In this document: piece after piece, positions 53,031 through 60,705 of the stretch
Layout of the letters: each line of letters begins with the position of its first letter
Numbering within the stretch: position 1 is the stretch's first letter
Source: Paenibacillus mucilaginosus 3016
GTDB lineage: Bacteria; Bacillota; Bacilli; Paenibacillales; NBRC-103111
DNA length: 64,000 nucleotides
Direction: 5' to 3'
Assembly: GCF_000250655.1 (NCBI RefSeq)
Contig: NC_016935.1
Span: 6,094,001-6,158,000 of the forward strand
Made by a program: the position numbers and the translations under genes
The notes under the pieces: generated by a model
Seen by the model: the letters and a program-made list of their open reading frames with translations, nothing else
Databases searched by the model: none
What the model was told of the DNA's origin: nothing

Positions 53031-54302
53031 CTACCCGCAGCCGGGCAAGACCTCCAGGCCCCCTGCCTCCTGCCGCTTCCCCTGCCCCATGCATGTCTGC
53101 CTACGAACATATATGTTCACCGCAGCCAAAAAATGTCTTCCCTCAAAGCCCAGCCTACCGTCTGGCCGCTCCGCGAGCCGTCTCTCTGGCCACTGGTCGA
53201 TCTCCGTGATGGTATCCAGATCCGGATCCGGGATGGTGTCGTGCCGGCTCATGGCCTCCTCGATAATCCGTTCGATATCAAGGAATGCAATTTCCCCCTG
53301 CAGGAAGCGTTCCACCGCAACCTCGTTGGCCGCGTTAAAGACGGTAGGCATCGAGCCCCCCGCACGTCCGCTGTCATAAGCCATCCGCAGGCAGGGGAAC
53401 CGGTCAAAGTCCATCGCCCGGAAGTTCAGCCGCCCGATCTCGGACAGGCGCAGCCTCTCCGAAGGCGTCTTCATCCTCCGGGGATACGTCAGCGCGTACT
53501 GGATCGGCACCCGCATATCCGGCATGCCCAGCTGGGCGATGATGCTGTAATCCTCGAATTCCACGAAGGAGTGGATGATGCTCTCCGGATGGATCAGCAC
53601 GTCAATCCGGTCATATGAGAGCCCGAACAGCCAGTGCGCTTCCATGACCTCAAGCCCCTTGTTCACCATGGTGGCCGAGTCGATCGTCACCTTCGCGCCC
53701 ATCGACCAGTTCGGATGGTTCAGCGCATCCTGCACCGTGACACCGACGAGCTGTTCGCGAGTGCGGTCACGGAACGAGCCGCCCGATGCCGTCAGGGTGA
53801 TTTTATGTATGTCTTCCATCGATTCCCCGTTCAGGCACTGGAAAATCGCCGAATGCTCGCTGTCGATCGGCAGCAGGCTGACACCCTTGCGCCGTGCCGC
53901 CTCCGTCACCAGATGCCCGCCGCTCACCAGCGTCTCCTTATTGGCAAGACCGATGTGCTTGCCGGCCTCGATCGCCGCGAGCGTCGGGTGAAGCCCCTGG
54001 CTTCCGACTACGGCGGTAACCACCAGCTCCGCGTCGGTGCCGGCCGCAATCTCGGTCAGCCCTTCCGGTCCGGAATACACCTGCACGCCTGCCGGCACCT
54101 GTCGTGCAAGCTCCTGCGCCAGCTCCGGGGTGGCTACCGACACCTTCCGAGGCCGGAAGCGTTCGATCTGCTGCTGCAGCAGGGGCAGATTGTGGCCGCC
54201 CGCCAACCCTTCCACCGAATACAGCTCCGGGTAATGCGATACTACATCAAGCGTCTGGGTGCCGATCGATCCGGTCGAGCCCAGAATACTGATCTTCTTC
54301 AA
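53031..54302 (-). CDS. dxr: 1-deoxy-D-xylulose 5-phosphate reductoisomerase, probable C-terminal frameshift
   Basis: The open frame gives 423 residues, with GSTGSIGTQTLDVV (NADPH site), NKETLVSGG, SEHSAIFQCL (metal and substrate site), SGGSFRDR and NHPNWSMGAKVTIDSATMVNKG. The enzyme makes MEP for isoprenoids. The family is about 380-385 residues long. Beyond DTITEIDQW the tail looks unrelated. Adding one G near 53188-53193 yields DQWARETARGAARR and a stop near 53155, giving 382 residues. So the last about 50 residues of the frame are probably an artefact. The start is TTG, with GAGGTGAA upstream. Confidence 0.93.
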   Translation of the reverse strand: MKKISILGSTGSIGTQTLDVVSHYPELYSVEGLAGGHNLPLLQQQIERFRPRKVSVATPELAQELARQVPAGVQVYSGPEGLTEIAAGTDAELVVTAVVGSQGLHPTLAAIEAGKHIGLANKETLVSGGHLVTEAARRKGVSLLPIDSEHSAIFQCLNGESMEDIHKITLTASGGSFRDRTREQLVGVTVQDALNHPNWSMGAKVTIDSATMVNKGLEVMEAHWLFGLSYDRIDVLIHPESIIHSFVEFEDYSIIAQLGMPDMRVPIQYALTYPRRMKTPSERLRLSEIGRLNFRAMDFDRFPCLRMAYDSGRAGGSMPTVFNAANEVAVERFLQGEIAFLDIERIIEEAMSRHDTIPDPDLDTITEIDQWPERRLAERPDGRLGFEGRHFLAAVNIYVRRQTCMGQGKRQEAGGLEVLPGCG

Positions 54303-54347
54303 AAGGAGTTCACCTCTGTATGCTTAGAGCTAGCAGGAATCCTGCAG

Positions 54348-55139
54348 CTAGATGTGCGGAATAAGGGATAGAATCTGCAGGAACGGAAATACGATAAGCC
54401 AGGAGTCGGTCCGGTCGAGAACGCCGCCATGCCCCGGCAGCAGGCTGCCGGTATCCTTGATCCCCTTCACCCGCTTGTAGGCCGATTGGATCAAATCTCC
54501 AAGCTGCCCGACCACCGCAATCAGCAGCCCGATCCAGGCCGCCTTAGGGAAGGAGAGGAGCTCCGGACGGAGCCAAGCGAAGATCATCGCCACGATGATG
54601 GAGACGACAACACCGCCGAGCGCCCCTTCCACCGACTTCTTCGGTGAGATTGTCGGCCACAACGGGGTTTTGCCCACCTGCGAGCCGATGAAGTAGGCAC
54701 CGGAATCCGTAGACCAGATGCACAAGAAGACAAGCAGCGTCCAGAACAGACCGTCCTCCGGACCGTTGCGCGTCTGCACCATATAATGAAAGCCGATTCC
54801 GACATATACCATGCCGACGAAAGCCATCGCCACGTGATCGATCGTGATCCGGTTCTTGGAGATCACCGTGGCCGCCATAAACACGAACATGGCCATCCAG
54901 ACCAGCTGGGTCAGCGATATTCCCGTATGACCCCAAGGGACAATCAGGGCGAACACGCCGAGATAGCCGATGAAAGGGAGCGCCCTGCCCTGTTTGAGGC
55001 CGTTCATTCGTAAAAACTCGTCATACCCGATCAGGGCGAGAATCAGAATCAGTCCCGTATACCAGGAACCGCCCAGATACAGGAGCAGCAGAAACCCGAG
55101 TCCCGCCGCTATTCCAGTGACTATCCGCTGCTTCAAGGA
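54348..55139 (-). CDS. cdsA: Phosphatidate cytidylyltransferase
   Basis: The 263-residue integral membrane protein has multiple helices and the CdsA signature near the C-terminus (KRVKGIKDTGSLLPGHGGVLDRTDS, with DR-D). It makes CDP-diacylglycerol from phosphatidate, the precursor used by PgsA elsewhere in this window. I choose TTG 55139 (KQRIVTGIAAG), set by GGAGG eight bases upstream; the frame to 55187 overlaps noncoding sequence. It lies 62 bp after uppS, the canonical pair. Confidence 0.94.
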   Translation of the reverse strand, partial: SLKQRIVTGIAAGLGFLLLLYLGGSWYTGLILILALIGYDEFLRMNGLKQGRALPFIGYLGVFALIVPWGHTGISLTQLVWMAMFVFMAATVISKNRITIDHVAMAFVGMVYVGIGFHYMVQTRNGPEDGLFWTLLVFLCIWSTDSGAYFIGSQVGKTPLWPTISPKKSVEGALGGVVVSIIVAMIFAWLRPELLSFPKAAWIGLLIAVVGQLGDLIQSAYKRVKGIKDTGSLLPGHGGVLDRTDSWLIVFPFLQILSLIPHI

Positions 55140-55201
55140 CCATTCCTCCATTGTCTTTGCAGCTCCGCGGTCCACCGTTCCTGACATTCGGACCGCGGTG
55201 G

Positions 55202-55969
55202 CTACAAGCCGCCGTATCTTCTTGCGCGGCGTTGATATTCCTGAACCGCTTCATAGAAGCGCTCCTCCGTAAACTCCGGCCAAGCCAATTCGGTAAACCA
55301 AAGCTCCGAATAGGCGAGCTGCCACAGCATGAAGTTGCTGATGCGAAGTTCCCCGCTGGTGCGGATGAGCAGATCCGGTTCCGGGAGCGGATCGGTCAGC
55401 AGGTATTTCGAGAACCGTGCCTCGTCGATCTCCTCGGGCTTCAGCTTTCCGTCCAGGGCATCCTGCGCAATCTGCTGGATTCCCCGGAGCATTTCTTTGC
55501 GGCTCCCGTAGTTGAGTGCAAAATTTAGGATCAGGCCGGTGTTGCCCGCCGTCCGGTCGATGGCGTCCTGAACGGCTTTGAGGGTATACTCCGGGAGCCC
55601 TTCCTGCCAGCCCGTCATCCGGATCCGGACGTTATTGGCGACCAGCTCGTCGATTTCTTTGGGAAAAAACTCCAGAGGCAGCTTCATGAGGTAATCTACT
55701 TCCTCTTTGGGCCGCTTCCAGTTCTCGGTGGAGAAGGCGTACAGTGTCAGGACGTTGACCCCGATGCTGTTGGCCGCCATCGTAATCTTCTTCACGTTCT
55801 TCATACCGGAGTGGTGTCCCGCTACCCGCGGCAGTCCGCGTTTCTGGGCCCACCGTCCGTTGCCGTCCATAATGACGGCCACATGGTTTGGAATGTTGTC
55901 TGCAGCCAAACTGCGGGCAGCTTCTTCGCCCTCCGTATTGCTTCCAAACCATTTCTTGAATGGTATCAT
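55202..55969 (-). CDS. uppS: Isoprenyl transferase (undecaprenyl diphosphate synthase)
   Basis: The 255-residue product has the cis-prenyltransferase motif VIMDGNGRWAQKRG (catalytic Asp about 35), STENWKRPKEEVDYLM, LNYGSRKEM and DLLIRTSGELRISNFMLWQLAYSE. It builds the C55 carrier lipid for peptidoglycan and teichoic acids. It uses IPP made by the MEP pathway (dxr nearby). The length is normal. Confidence 0.96.
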   Translation of the reverse strand: MIPFKKWFGSNTEGEEAARSLAADNIPNHVAVIMDGNGRWAQKRGLPRVAGHHSGMKNVKKITMAANSIGVNVLTLYAFSTENWKRPKEEVDYLMKLPLEFFPKEIDELVANNVRIRMTGWQEGLPEYTLKAVQDAIDRTAGNTGLILNFALNYGSRKEMLRGIQQIAQDALDGKLKPEEIDEARFSKYLLTDPLPEPDLLIRTSGELRISNFMLWQLAYSELWFTELAWPEFTEERFYEAVQEYQRRARRYGGL

Positions 55970-56000
55970 TCCTATGTTCCCCCATCAGGAAAGACTAAAG

Positions 56001-56019
56001 CCCCCTAAAAAATAGGGGG
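56001..56019 (-). terminator. Hairpin after frr
   Basis: Perfect 7-bp arms CCCCCTA and TAGGGGG with a 5-nt loop, followed by CTTTAG on the minus strand. The T-run is weak, so it may be a partial terminator between frr and uppS. Confidence 0.5.
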
Positions 56020-56029
56020 TCTTCACCAA

Positions 56030-56584
56030 TTATACTTCCATAATTTCCTTTTCCTTCGCGGCCAGAACCTTATCCACTTCGGCAATGTGCTTATCGGTCA
56101 TCTTCTGAATCTCTTCCTGGTGTCCACGGGACTCGTCTTCCGAGATGCCGTTCTTCTCCAGCTTCTTGATGTCGTCATTGGCATCGCGGCGGATGTTGCG
56201 GATCGCCACCTTGGCTTCCTCGCCGGCCTTCTTGGTCATCTTCACCAGATCCGCACGGCGTTCTTCCGTCAGGGCCGGGATAACGATCCGGATTGAGCTG
56301 CCGTCATTCGATGGCGTCAGCCCCAGGTCCGACTTCATGATTGCCTTCTCGATCGCCGCTACCGAACCCTTATCCCAAGGCTGAATCATCAGCGTGCGGG
56401 AATCCGGGGTGTTGATGTTGGCGAGCTGGTTCACCGGCGTCATCGCGCCGTAATATTCGACCTGAATCCGGTCGAGCAGGGCTGGCGTCGCGCGTCCCGC
56501 ACGAAGGGAGGCAAGCTCCTTCTTCAGGGCGCCGATCGCCTTTTCCATGCGGTCTTCGGCATTCTTCTTGATCGATTGGGGCAT
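56030..56584 (-). CDS. frr: Ribosome recycling factor
   Basis: The 184-residue protein (KNAEDRMEKAIGALKKELAS LR..RA at the start; MIQPWDKGSVAAIEKAI; IRNIRRDANDDIKKLEKNG) is RRF with the usual 185-residue length. With EF-G it splits terminated ribosomes. It begins 3 bp after pyrH ends, so pyrH-frr are co-translated. Identification is secure. Confidence 0.97.
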   Translation of the reverse strand: MPQSIKKNAEDRMEKAIGALKKELASLRAGRATPALLDRIQVEYYGAMTPVNQLANINTPDSRTLMIQPWDKGSVAAIEKAIMKSDLGLTPSNDGSSIRIVIPALTEERRADLVKMTKKAGEEAKVAIRNIRRDANDDIKKLEKNGISEDESRGHQEEIQKMTDKHIAEVDKVLAAKEKEIMEV

Positions 56585-56587
56585 TGC

Positions 56588-57310
56588 TTATACACTCCTT
56601 ACAATCGTACCGATCTTCTCTCCCTGCACCACACGCTTAATATTGCCGCTTTCGGTGATGGAGAATACGATCAGCGGGATATTGTTGTCCATGCACAATG
56701 AGGATGCGGTTGAATCCATGACGCCGAGGTTCTTGTTGAGTACTTCGAGGTAGGTCAGCGTGTCGTACTTGATCGCCGTGCTGTCCTTGAACGGATCGGC
56801 ACTGTAGACGCCGTCGACTTTGTTCTTTGCCATGAGGATGACTTCGGCTTCGATCTCAGCGGCACGCAGTGCGGCCGTGGTATCGGTCGAGAAGAACGGG
56901 TTGCCTGTGCCTGCGGCAAAAATAACGACCCGGCCTTTCTCCAAGTGACGGATCGCCCGTCTGCGTATGTACGGCTCCGCTACCTGCTGCATCGTGATCG
57001 ACGACTGCACCCGGGTCGGAACTCCAATCGTTTCGAGGGCATCCTGTAAAGCCAGCGAGTTCATTACGGTAGCCAGCATCCCCATATAATCCGCAGTTGC
57101 GCGGTCAATCCCTTTCGAGCTTCCGGCAATTCCGCGCCAGATGTTGCCGCCGCCTACGACAATGGCGACCTCCACCTTCAGGTCCACTACTTCTTTCACC
57201 TGCTGCGCGATGGAAGTGATGACTTCCGAATCAATGCCGTACCCCTGCTGTCCAGCGAGCGCTTCGCCGCTAAGTTTCAATACGACTCTTTTATAAGTGG
57301 GATGTTCCAA
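56588..57310 (-). CDS. pyrH: UMP kinase
   Basis: The 240-residue amino-acid-kinase-fold protein shows KRVVLKLSGEALAG, VVGGGNIWRG, DYMGMLATVMNSLALQDALE and VDGVYSADPFKD. It phosphorylates UMP to UDP and is typically feedback-regulated by UTP and GTP. It sits between tsf and frr in the standard order. The length matches B. subtilis (240). Confidence 0.97.
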   Translation of the reverse strand: MEHPTYKRVVLKLSGEALAGQQGYGIDSEVITSIAQQVKEVVDLKVEVAIVVGGGNIWRGIAGSSKGIDRATADYMGMLATVMNSLALQDALETIGVPTRVQSSITMQQVAEPYIRRRAIRHLEKGRVVIFAAGTGNPFFSTDTTAALRAAEIEAEVILMAKNKVDGVYSADPFKDSTAIKYDTLTYLEVLNKNLGVMDSTASSLCMDNNIPLIVFSITESGNIKRVVQGEKIGTIVRSV

Positions 57311-57377
57311 GCTCCATAACCTCCGTTTCGGTCTCCTACCCGCATTCTCTATTCCTTGCTTCTATAGTCTATAGTTA

Positions 57378-57415
57378 GAAAAGAAGGAACACAAAATACG
57401 TGTTCCGTCTCTTCT
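57378..57415 (-). terminator. tsf terminator
   Basis: AGAAG and GGAACAC arms pair with GTGTTCC and CTTCT around a 7-nt loop and are followed by TTTTCT on the minus strand. It closes the rpsB-tsf unit before pyrH. Confidence 0.75.
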
Positions 57416-57430
57416 ACCTTCTATAGCGTC

Positions 57431-58081
57431 TTACAGCTTCACTTGGGACATAACTTCCTCAGCGAAGTTCTCTTGCTTCTTCTCAAGGCCTTCGCCGAGT
57501 TCGAAACGGGCGAAGCGGCGGATCGAGATGTTCTCGCCGATCGTGGAGATCTTCTCGTTCAGCAGAGCGGAGATCGTCTTGTCCGGATCCTTGATGAAGG
57601 ACTGCTCCATGAGGCAGAACTCTTCATAGTATTTGCTCATGCGGCCTTCAACCATCTTGTCGACGATATGAGCCGGCTTGCCTTCGTTGAGGGCTTGGGC
57701 TTTCAGGATTTCGCGCTCCTTGTCGAGAGCTTCCTGCGGCACTTCTTCGCGGCGGACATAAGTCGGATTAGCCGCTGCGATCTGCATAGCGATGTCACGA
57801 ACGAAAGCGCGGAACTGCTCGGTCTTCGCAACGAAGTCCGTTTCACAGTTTACTTCTACGAGCACGCCAACGCGGCCGCCGCCGTGGATGTAGGATTCAA
57901 CAACACCCTCGGTAGCAATACGGCCTGCTTTGTTTGCTGCCGCAGCAAGACCTTTCTCACGGAGAATTTCGGAAGCTTTCGTCAGATCGCCGCCTGCCTC
58001 TTCCAGTGCTTTCTTGCAATCGAGCATGCCTGCTCCTGTTTTTTCGCGCAACTCTTTAACCGATGCTGCATTTACCGCCAT
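57431..58081 (-). CDS. tsf: Elongation factor Ts
   Basis: The 216-residue protein starts AVNAASVKELREKTGAGMLD and carries KKALEEAGGDLTKA and VEVNCETDFVAKTEQF, the EF-Ts signatures. It exchanges GDP on EF-Tu. The length is typical of the short Firmicute form (about 216; E. coli form is 283). It lies downstream of rpsB, separated by a strong intergenic hairpin. Confidence 0.98.
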   Translation of the reverse strand: MAVNAASVKELREKTGAGMLDCKKALEEAGGDLTKASEILREKGLAAAANKAGRIATEGVVESYIHGGGRVGVLVEVNCETDFVAKTEQFRAFVRDIAMQIAAANPTYVRREEVPQEALDKEREILKAQALNEGKPAHIVDKMVEGRMSKYYEEFCLMEQSFIKDPDKTISALLNEKISTIGENISIRRFARFELGEGLEKKQENFAEEVMSQVKL

Positions 58082-58116
58082 GATGTGGCCTCCTCTTAAA
58101 AAGTATATGTACTCCC

Positions 58117-58161
58117 AAAAAAAGGGCGGTGAAAGGATTTTGCACCTTTAAACCACCCTTT
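58117..58161 (-). terminator. rpsB-tsf intergenic terminator/attenuator
   Basis: Outer 10-bp arms (58152-58161 and 58121-58130) and an inner TAAAGG/CCTTTC stem are followed by seven T residues on the minus strand. The form is a strong intrinsic terminator placed inside a normally co-transcribed pair, so it likely tunes the S2 to EF-Ts ratio. Confidence 0.8.
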
Positions 58162-58177
58162 TCTTATTCATGACATG

Positions 58178-58876
58178 TTAAGCTGTCGTCTGTTCGCCTT
58201 GGTGTGCTTCGATAACAGCGTCGGCAATTTTAGCTGTGAGCAGCTTTACTGCACGGATCGCGTCGTCGTTACCCGGAATGACGTAGTCAATCTCGTCCGG
58301 ATCGCAGTTCGTGTCTACGATACCAACGATTGGGATACCAAGCTTGCGAGCTTCCGCAACGGCGATACGCTCTTTGCGCGGGTCGATTACGAACAGTGCG
58401 CTTGGCAGACCTTTCATATGGGAGATACCGCCAAGGAACTTCTCGAGGCGATCTTTCTCTTTGCGGAGAATGATAACTTCTTTCTTAGGCAGCACTTCGA
58501 ACGTGCCGTCCTGCTCCCACTTCTCGAGCGTGTGCAGACGGTCGATCCGCTTCTGGATCGTTTGGAAGTTGGTCAGCGTGCCGCCGAGCCAACGCTGGTT
58601 GATGTAGAACATGCCGCAGCGCTCAGCTTCTTCCTTAACGGAATCTTGAGCTTGCTTTTTCGTACCTACGAACAGGATTGTCCCGTTCTCGCCGGCTACG
58701 GATTTGACGAAGTTATAAGCTTCCTCAACCTTTTTAACCGTTTTTTGCAGGTCGATAATGTAAATGCCGTTTCTTTCAGTGAAGATGTATCTGTCCATCT
58801 TTGGGTTCCAGCGACGGGTCTGGTGACCGAAGTGTACCCCAGCTTCAAGAAGCTGTTTCATGGAGATAACTGCCAT
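58178..58876 (-). CDS. rpsB: 30S ribosomal protein S2
   Basis: The 232-residue product starts MAVISMKQLLEAGVHFGHQT and has RRWNPKMDRYIF, RWLGGTLTNFQTI and IVDTNCDPDEIDYVIPGNDD, all S2 hallmarks. I choose ATG 58876 with AGGAGG nine bases upstream; a GTG six bases earlier is less likely. It has its own promoter and a leader of about 130 nt. S2 binds late to the 30S head-body junction. Confidence 0.98.
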   Translation of the reverse strand: MAVISMKQLLEAGVHFGHQTRRWNPKMDRYIFTERNGIYIIDLQKTVKKVEEAYNFVKSVAGENGTILFVGTKKQAQDSVKEEAERCGMFYINQRWLGGTLTNFQTIQKRIDRLHTLEKWEQDGTFEVLPKKEVIILRKEKDRLEKFLGGISHMKGLPSALFVIDPRKERIAVAEARKLGIPIVGIVDTNCDPDEIDYVIPGNDDAIRAVKLLTAKIADAVIEAHQGEQTTA

Positions 58877-59010
58877 CCTCACACACCTCCTCTAAGTTTG
58901 GTTTTTTGTGTGAATTCCTCCGCTGATCTCATCTTCACGATGAAACTCCCGCAAGCGGAAGCACCCTCATCGGAATTAATCATGCGTGTGGATTTTTAAC
59001 ACCGACAACT

Positions 59011-59039
59011 ACTATAACACAAGAGCCCAGCGTATGCAA
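59011..59039 (-). promoter_or_regulatory. rpsB promoter
   Basis: On the minus strand TTGCAT (59034-59039), a 17-base spacer and TATAGT (59011-59016). It lies directly after the fla/che operon terminator and gives a leader of about 130 nt that might carry S2 feedback control. Confidence 0.7.
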
Positions 59040-59078
59040 CTCCTGGGGAATGTAGAACTCTCCGCCCCTTCCCGGGAC

Positions 59079-59112
59079 AAAAAAAACGGCCCTCCGCTGC
59101 CGGAAGTCCGTT
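59079..59112 (-). terminator. Terminator at the end of the fla/che operon
   Basis: AACGG and CCGTT outer arms with an imperfect inner stem (GGACTTCC with GGAGGGCC) are followed by eight T residues on the minus strand. It follows the last gene of the cheC-cheD-sigD series. Confidence 0.8.
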
Positions 59113-59113
59113 C

Positions 59114-59620
59114 TTACTGGCCGGTGATGGCGGCAAGCACCTGATCGAGGGTCTGCGGTCCTTTGAACACATGAACGCCGATCTTGACCTTCTCGTTGAG
59201 CCCCCGGTTGTTCATCTCCGTAAGAAAGGCGTTCTTGTCCGCGATGACGCCGCTGGTGACAAGCATATCGCCCACCTGCGATACGACAGTCCCTGGGAAG
59301 ACATAGATATAGGTCTCCTTGACCGCATCGGCCGGAGCCGGCGCAGGAGCAGGCTGTGCGGCGGCCAGCTTCTGCCGCTCTTCCTCCACCTTTTGCTGTA
59401 CCGTCTGGTCAAGCTGGGCCTGGTCATATACCGCTTCTTCCTTCTCGTATACCTTGAAGTGCTGCAGGGCGAGCTCCTTGATCTGCGCTTTGTCGAGGGG
59501 CGCCGCTTCCTGCGGCATCACCGTCTGCGGGTTCGCCACCGTATTCATAAGCTCCAGCAGCAGAGCCCCCGCCATGAGTCCCAGCCCCAGGCCGTACAAC
59601 AGGGATTTGTTCTTAAGCAT
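59114..59620 (-). CDS. YceG-like membrane protein (LysM-like/MltG N-terminal-type domain)
   Basis: The 168-residue product has an N-terminal membrane helix (about 8-28), a charged Ala/Gln/Glu-rich middle (about 40-90) and a C-terminal domain (about 100-168). That domain has the pattern TVVSQVGDMLVTSGVIADKN...F and GVHVFKGPQTLDQVLAAI, resembling the small LysM-like domain of MltG/YceG proteins. The transglycosylase catalytic domain is absent, so enzymatic activity is not expected. It overlaps the SwrB-like gene by 8 bp and is the last gene of the fla/che operon. The function is unknown. Confidence 0.6.
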   Translation of the reverse strand: MLKNKSLLYGLGLGLMAGALLLELMNTVANPQTVMPQEAAPLDKAQIKELALQHFKVYEKEEAVYDQAQLDQTVQQKVEEERQKLAAAQPAPAPAPADAVKETYIYVFPGTVVSQVGDMLVTSGVIADKNAFLTEMNNRGLNEKVKIGVHVFKGPQTLDQVLAAITGQ

Positions 59621-60260
59621 GGGTTTTCTCCTCCTGTTTGGCCAGCTGCAGAATCAGGTGGATCTCCCCTTTGTTCAGTCCGAGCTTCTTGGCGATGGCA
59701 TCGGTGGATTTGCCCTGCTCATACAAGCGGAAGAGCTCCTCGTACCGGTCCTTGATGTTCTTCGGCGCCGGAGGCGGCTCGGGTGCCGCCTCCCCGCCGT
59801 CCGGCTGCAGCGCCTGCAGCTCGAGCGGATGCAGGGCCGATGCGGGGTCCTGCGGGAGGATCATCTGCCCCCCGGCAGGCGGAGCTGAAGCGGGCACCTG
59901 CGGAGGAGGGGCCGCCGCGAAGGAGACGCCTCCTCTGTGCTCCTCCTTGTGCTGCTCCTGGGCGAAGGATACCCGGCTCAGCTCCTGCTGAAGCGCTGCA
60001 TTCTGCTTCTCCAGCGCTTCCACCCGGGAGGCGAGGCGGACATACTGCATCTCGTTCTCCTTCTTCGTCTCGGCGAACATGGCGATGAGCGCCTGGTTCT
60101 GCTCCTCGAGCTCGGCGGCAAAATGATCCATCGCCTCTTCCATTTCACCGACCATGCCGCCGCTGTCCCTGGCCGCGCCGCCTGGAGCCTTCGGAATGAT
60201 TTTGGCATACACCACCAGCACCAAACCCAGCAGAACGATATACATCCATGGTTGATCCAT
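59613..60260 (-). CDS. SwrB-like membrane-anchored coiled-coil protein (DUF6115-type)
   Basis: The 215-residue product has one N-terminal helix (about 5-21), a coiled coil (about 35-100), a Pro/Ala-rich linker (about 110-165) and a C-terminal helix-turn-helix-like segment (KDRYEELFRLYEQGKSTDAI...LGLNKGEIHLIL, about 168-208). This arrangement equals SwrB/YlxL, located at the end of fla/che in B. subtilis and needed for flagellar hook-basal body maturation and swarming. Its close overlap with neighbours and sigD linkage support a flagellar role. Sequence similarity outside the C-terminus is low. Confidence 0.7.
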   Translation of the reverse strand: MDQPWMYIVLLGLVLVVYAKIIPKAPGGAARDSGGMVGEMEEAMDHFAAELEEQNQALIAMFAETKKENEMQYVRLASRVEALEKQNAALQQELSRVSFAQEQHKEEHRGGVSFAAAPPPQVPASAPPAGGQMILPQDPASALHPLELQALQPDGGEAAPEPPPAPKNIKDRYEELFRLYEQGKSTDAIAKKLGLNKGEIHLILQLAKQEEKTHA

Positions 60261-60327
60261 AACCTATCACCTAATTTCACGCGGAATACGCTGCGCTGAC
60301 AGCGGTCTCACTTTTCGAAAACGCTTC

Positions 60328-60654
60328 TTATAAGGATAGGTCAATATGATGACCTTTAAACGGGTGATCTCCCCGCACCGGCTCCCTTTTCTCCTGCGCC
60401 TGCTCCTTACCGCCGCGCCCACGGCCGCGCGCCCCTCCGGAACGCCGTTCTTTCGGCAGCTCCCCGTGTATACCGCTCCCGTGGGCCTGCTCGGCCGCGG
60501 CGGAAACCTGCCGTTCCTTGACCGTTGTCTTCTCCGCCTGCTGGCCAAGCGCCATCTGATCCGTTACAGGCCTTCGGGAGAGCTCCTGCTGCTTGACGCT
60601 AACCTCGTCATTCTTATGTAGGGCCATGTGGAGCTCCACCGGCTTGATACTCAA
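60328..60654 (-). CDS. Small conserved hypothetical protein of the fla/che operon
   Basis: The 108-residue, strongly hydrophilic product starts at TTG 60654 with AAGGAGG eight bases upstream. It has a short N-terminal motif (IKPVELHMALHKNDEVS), a Gln/Arg/Gly-rich middle and a C-terminal HPFKGHHIDLSL. The conserved ends and variable middle recall a family I have seen between fapA-like genes and swrB in Firmicutes, but I cannot name it. It has no membrane segment or catalytic motif. It likely belongs to the sigD operon. Confidence 0.6.
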   Translation of the reverse strand: MSIKPVELHMALHKNDEVSVKQQELSRRPVTDQMALGQQAEKTTVKERQVSAAAEQAHGSGIHGELPKERRSGGARGRGRGGKEQAQEKREPVRGDHPFKGHHIDLSL

Positions 60655-60705
60655 TCCAATCGCCTCCTTCGGTTATGGAGGGCTTGCGGACGGCGGACGG
60701 CCCCT

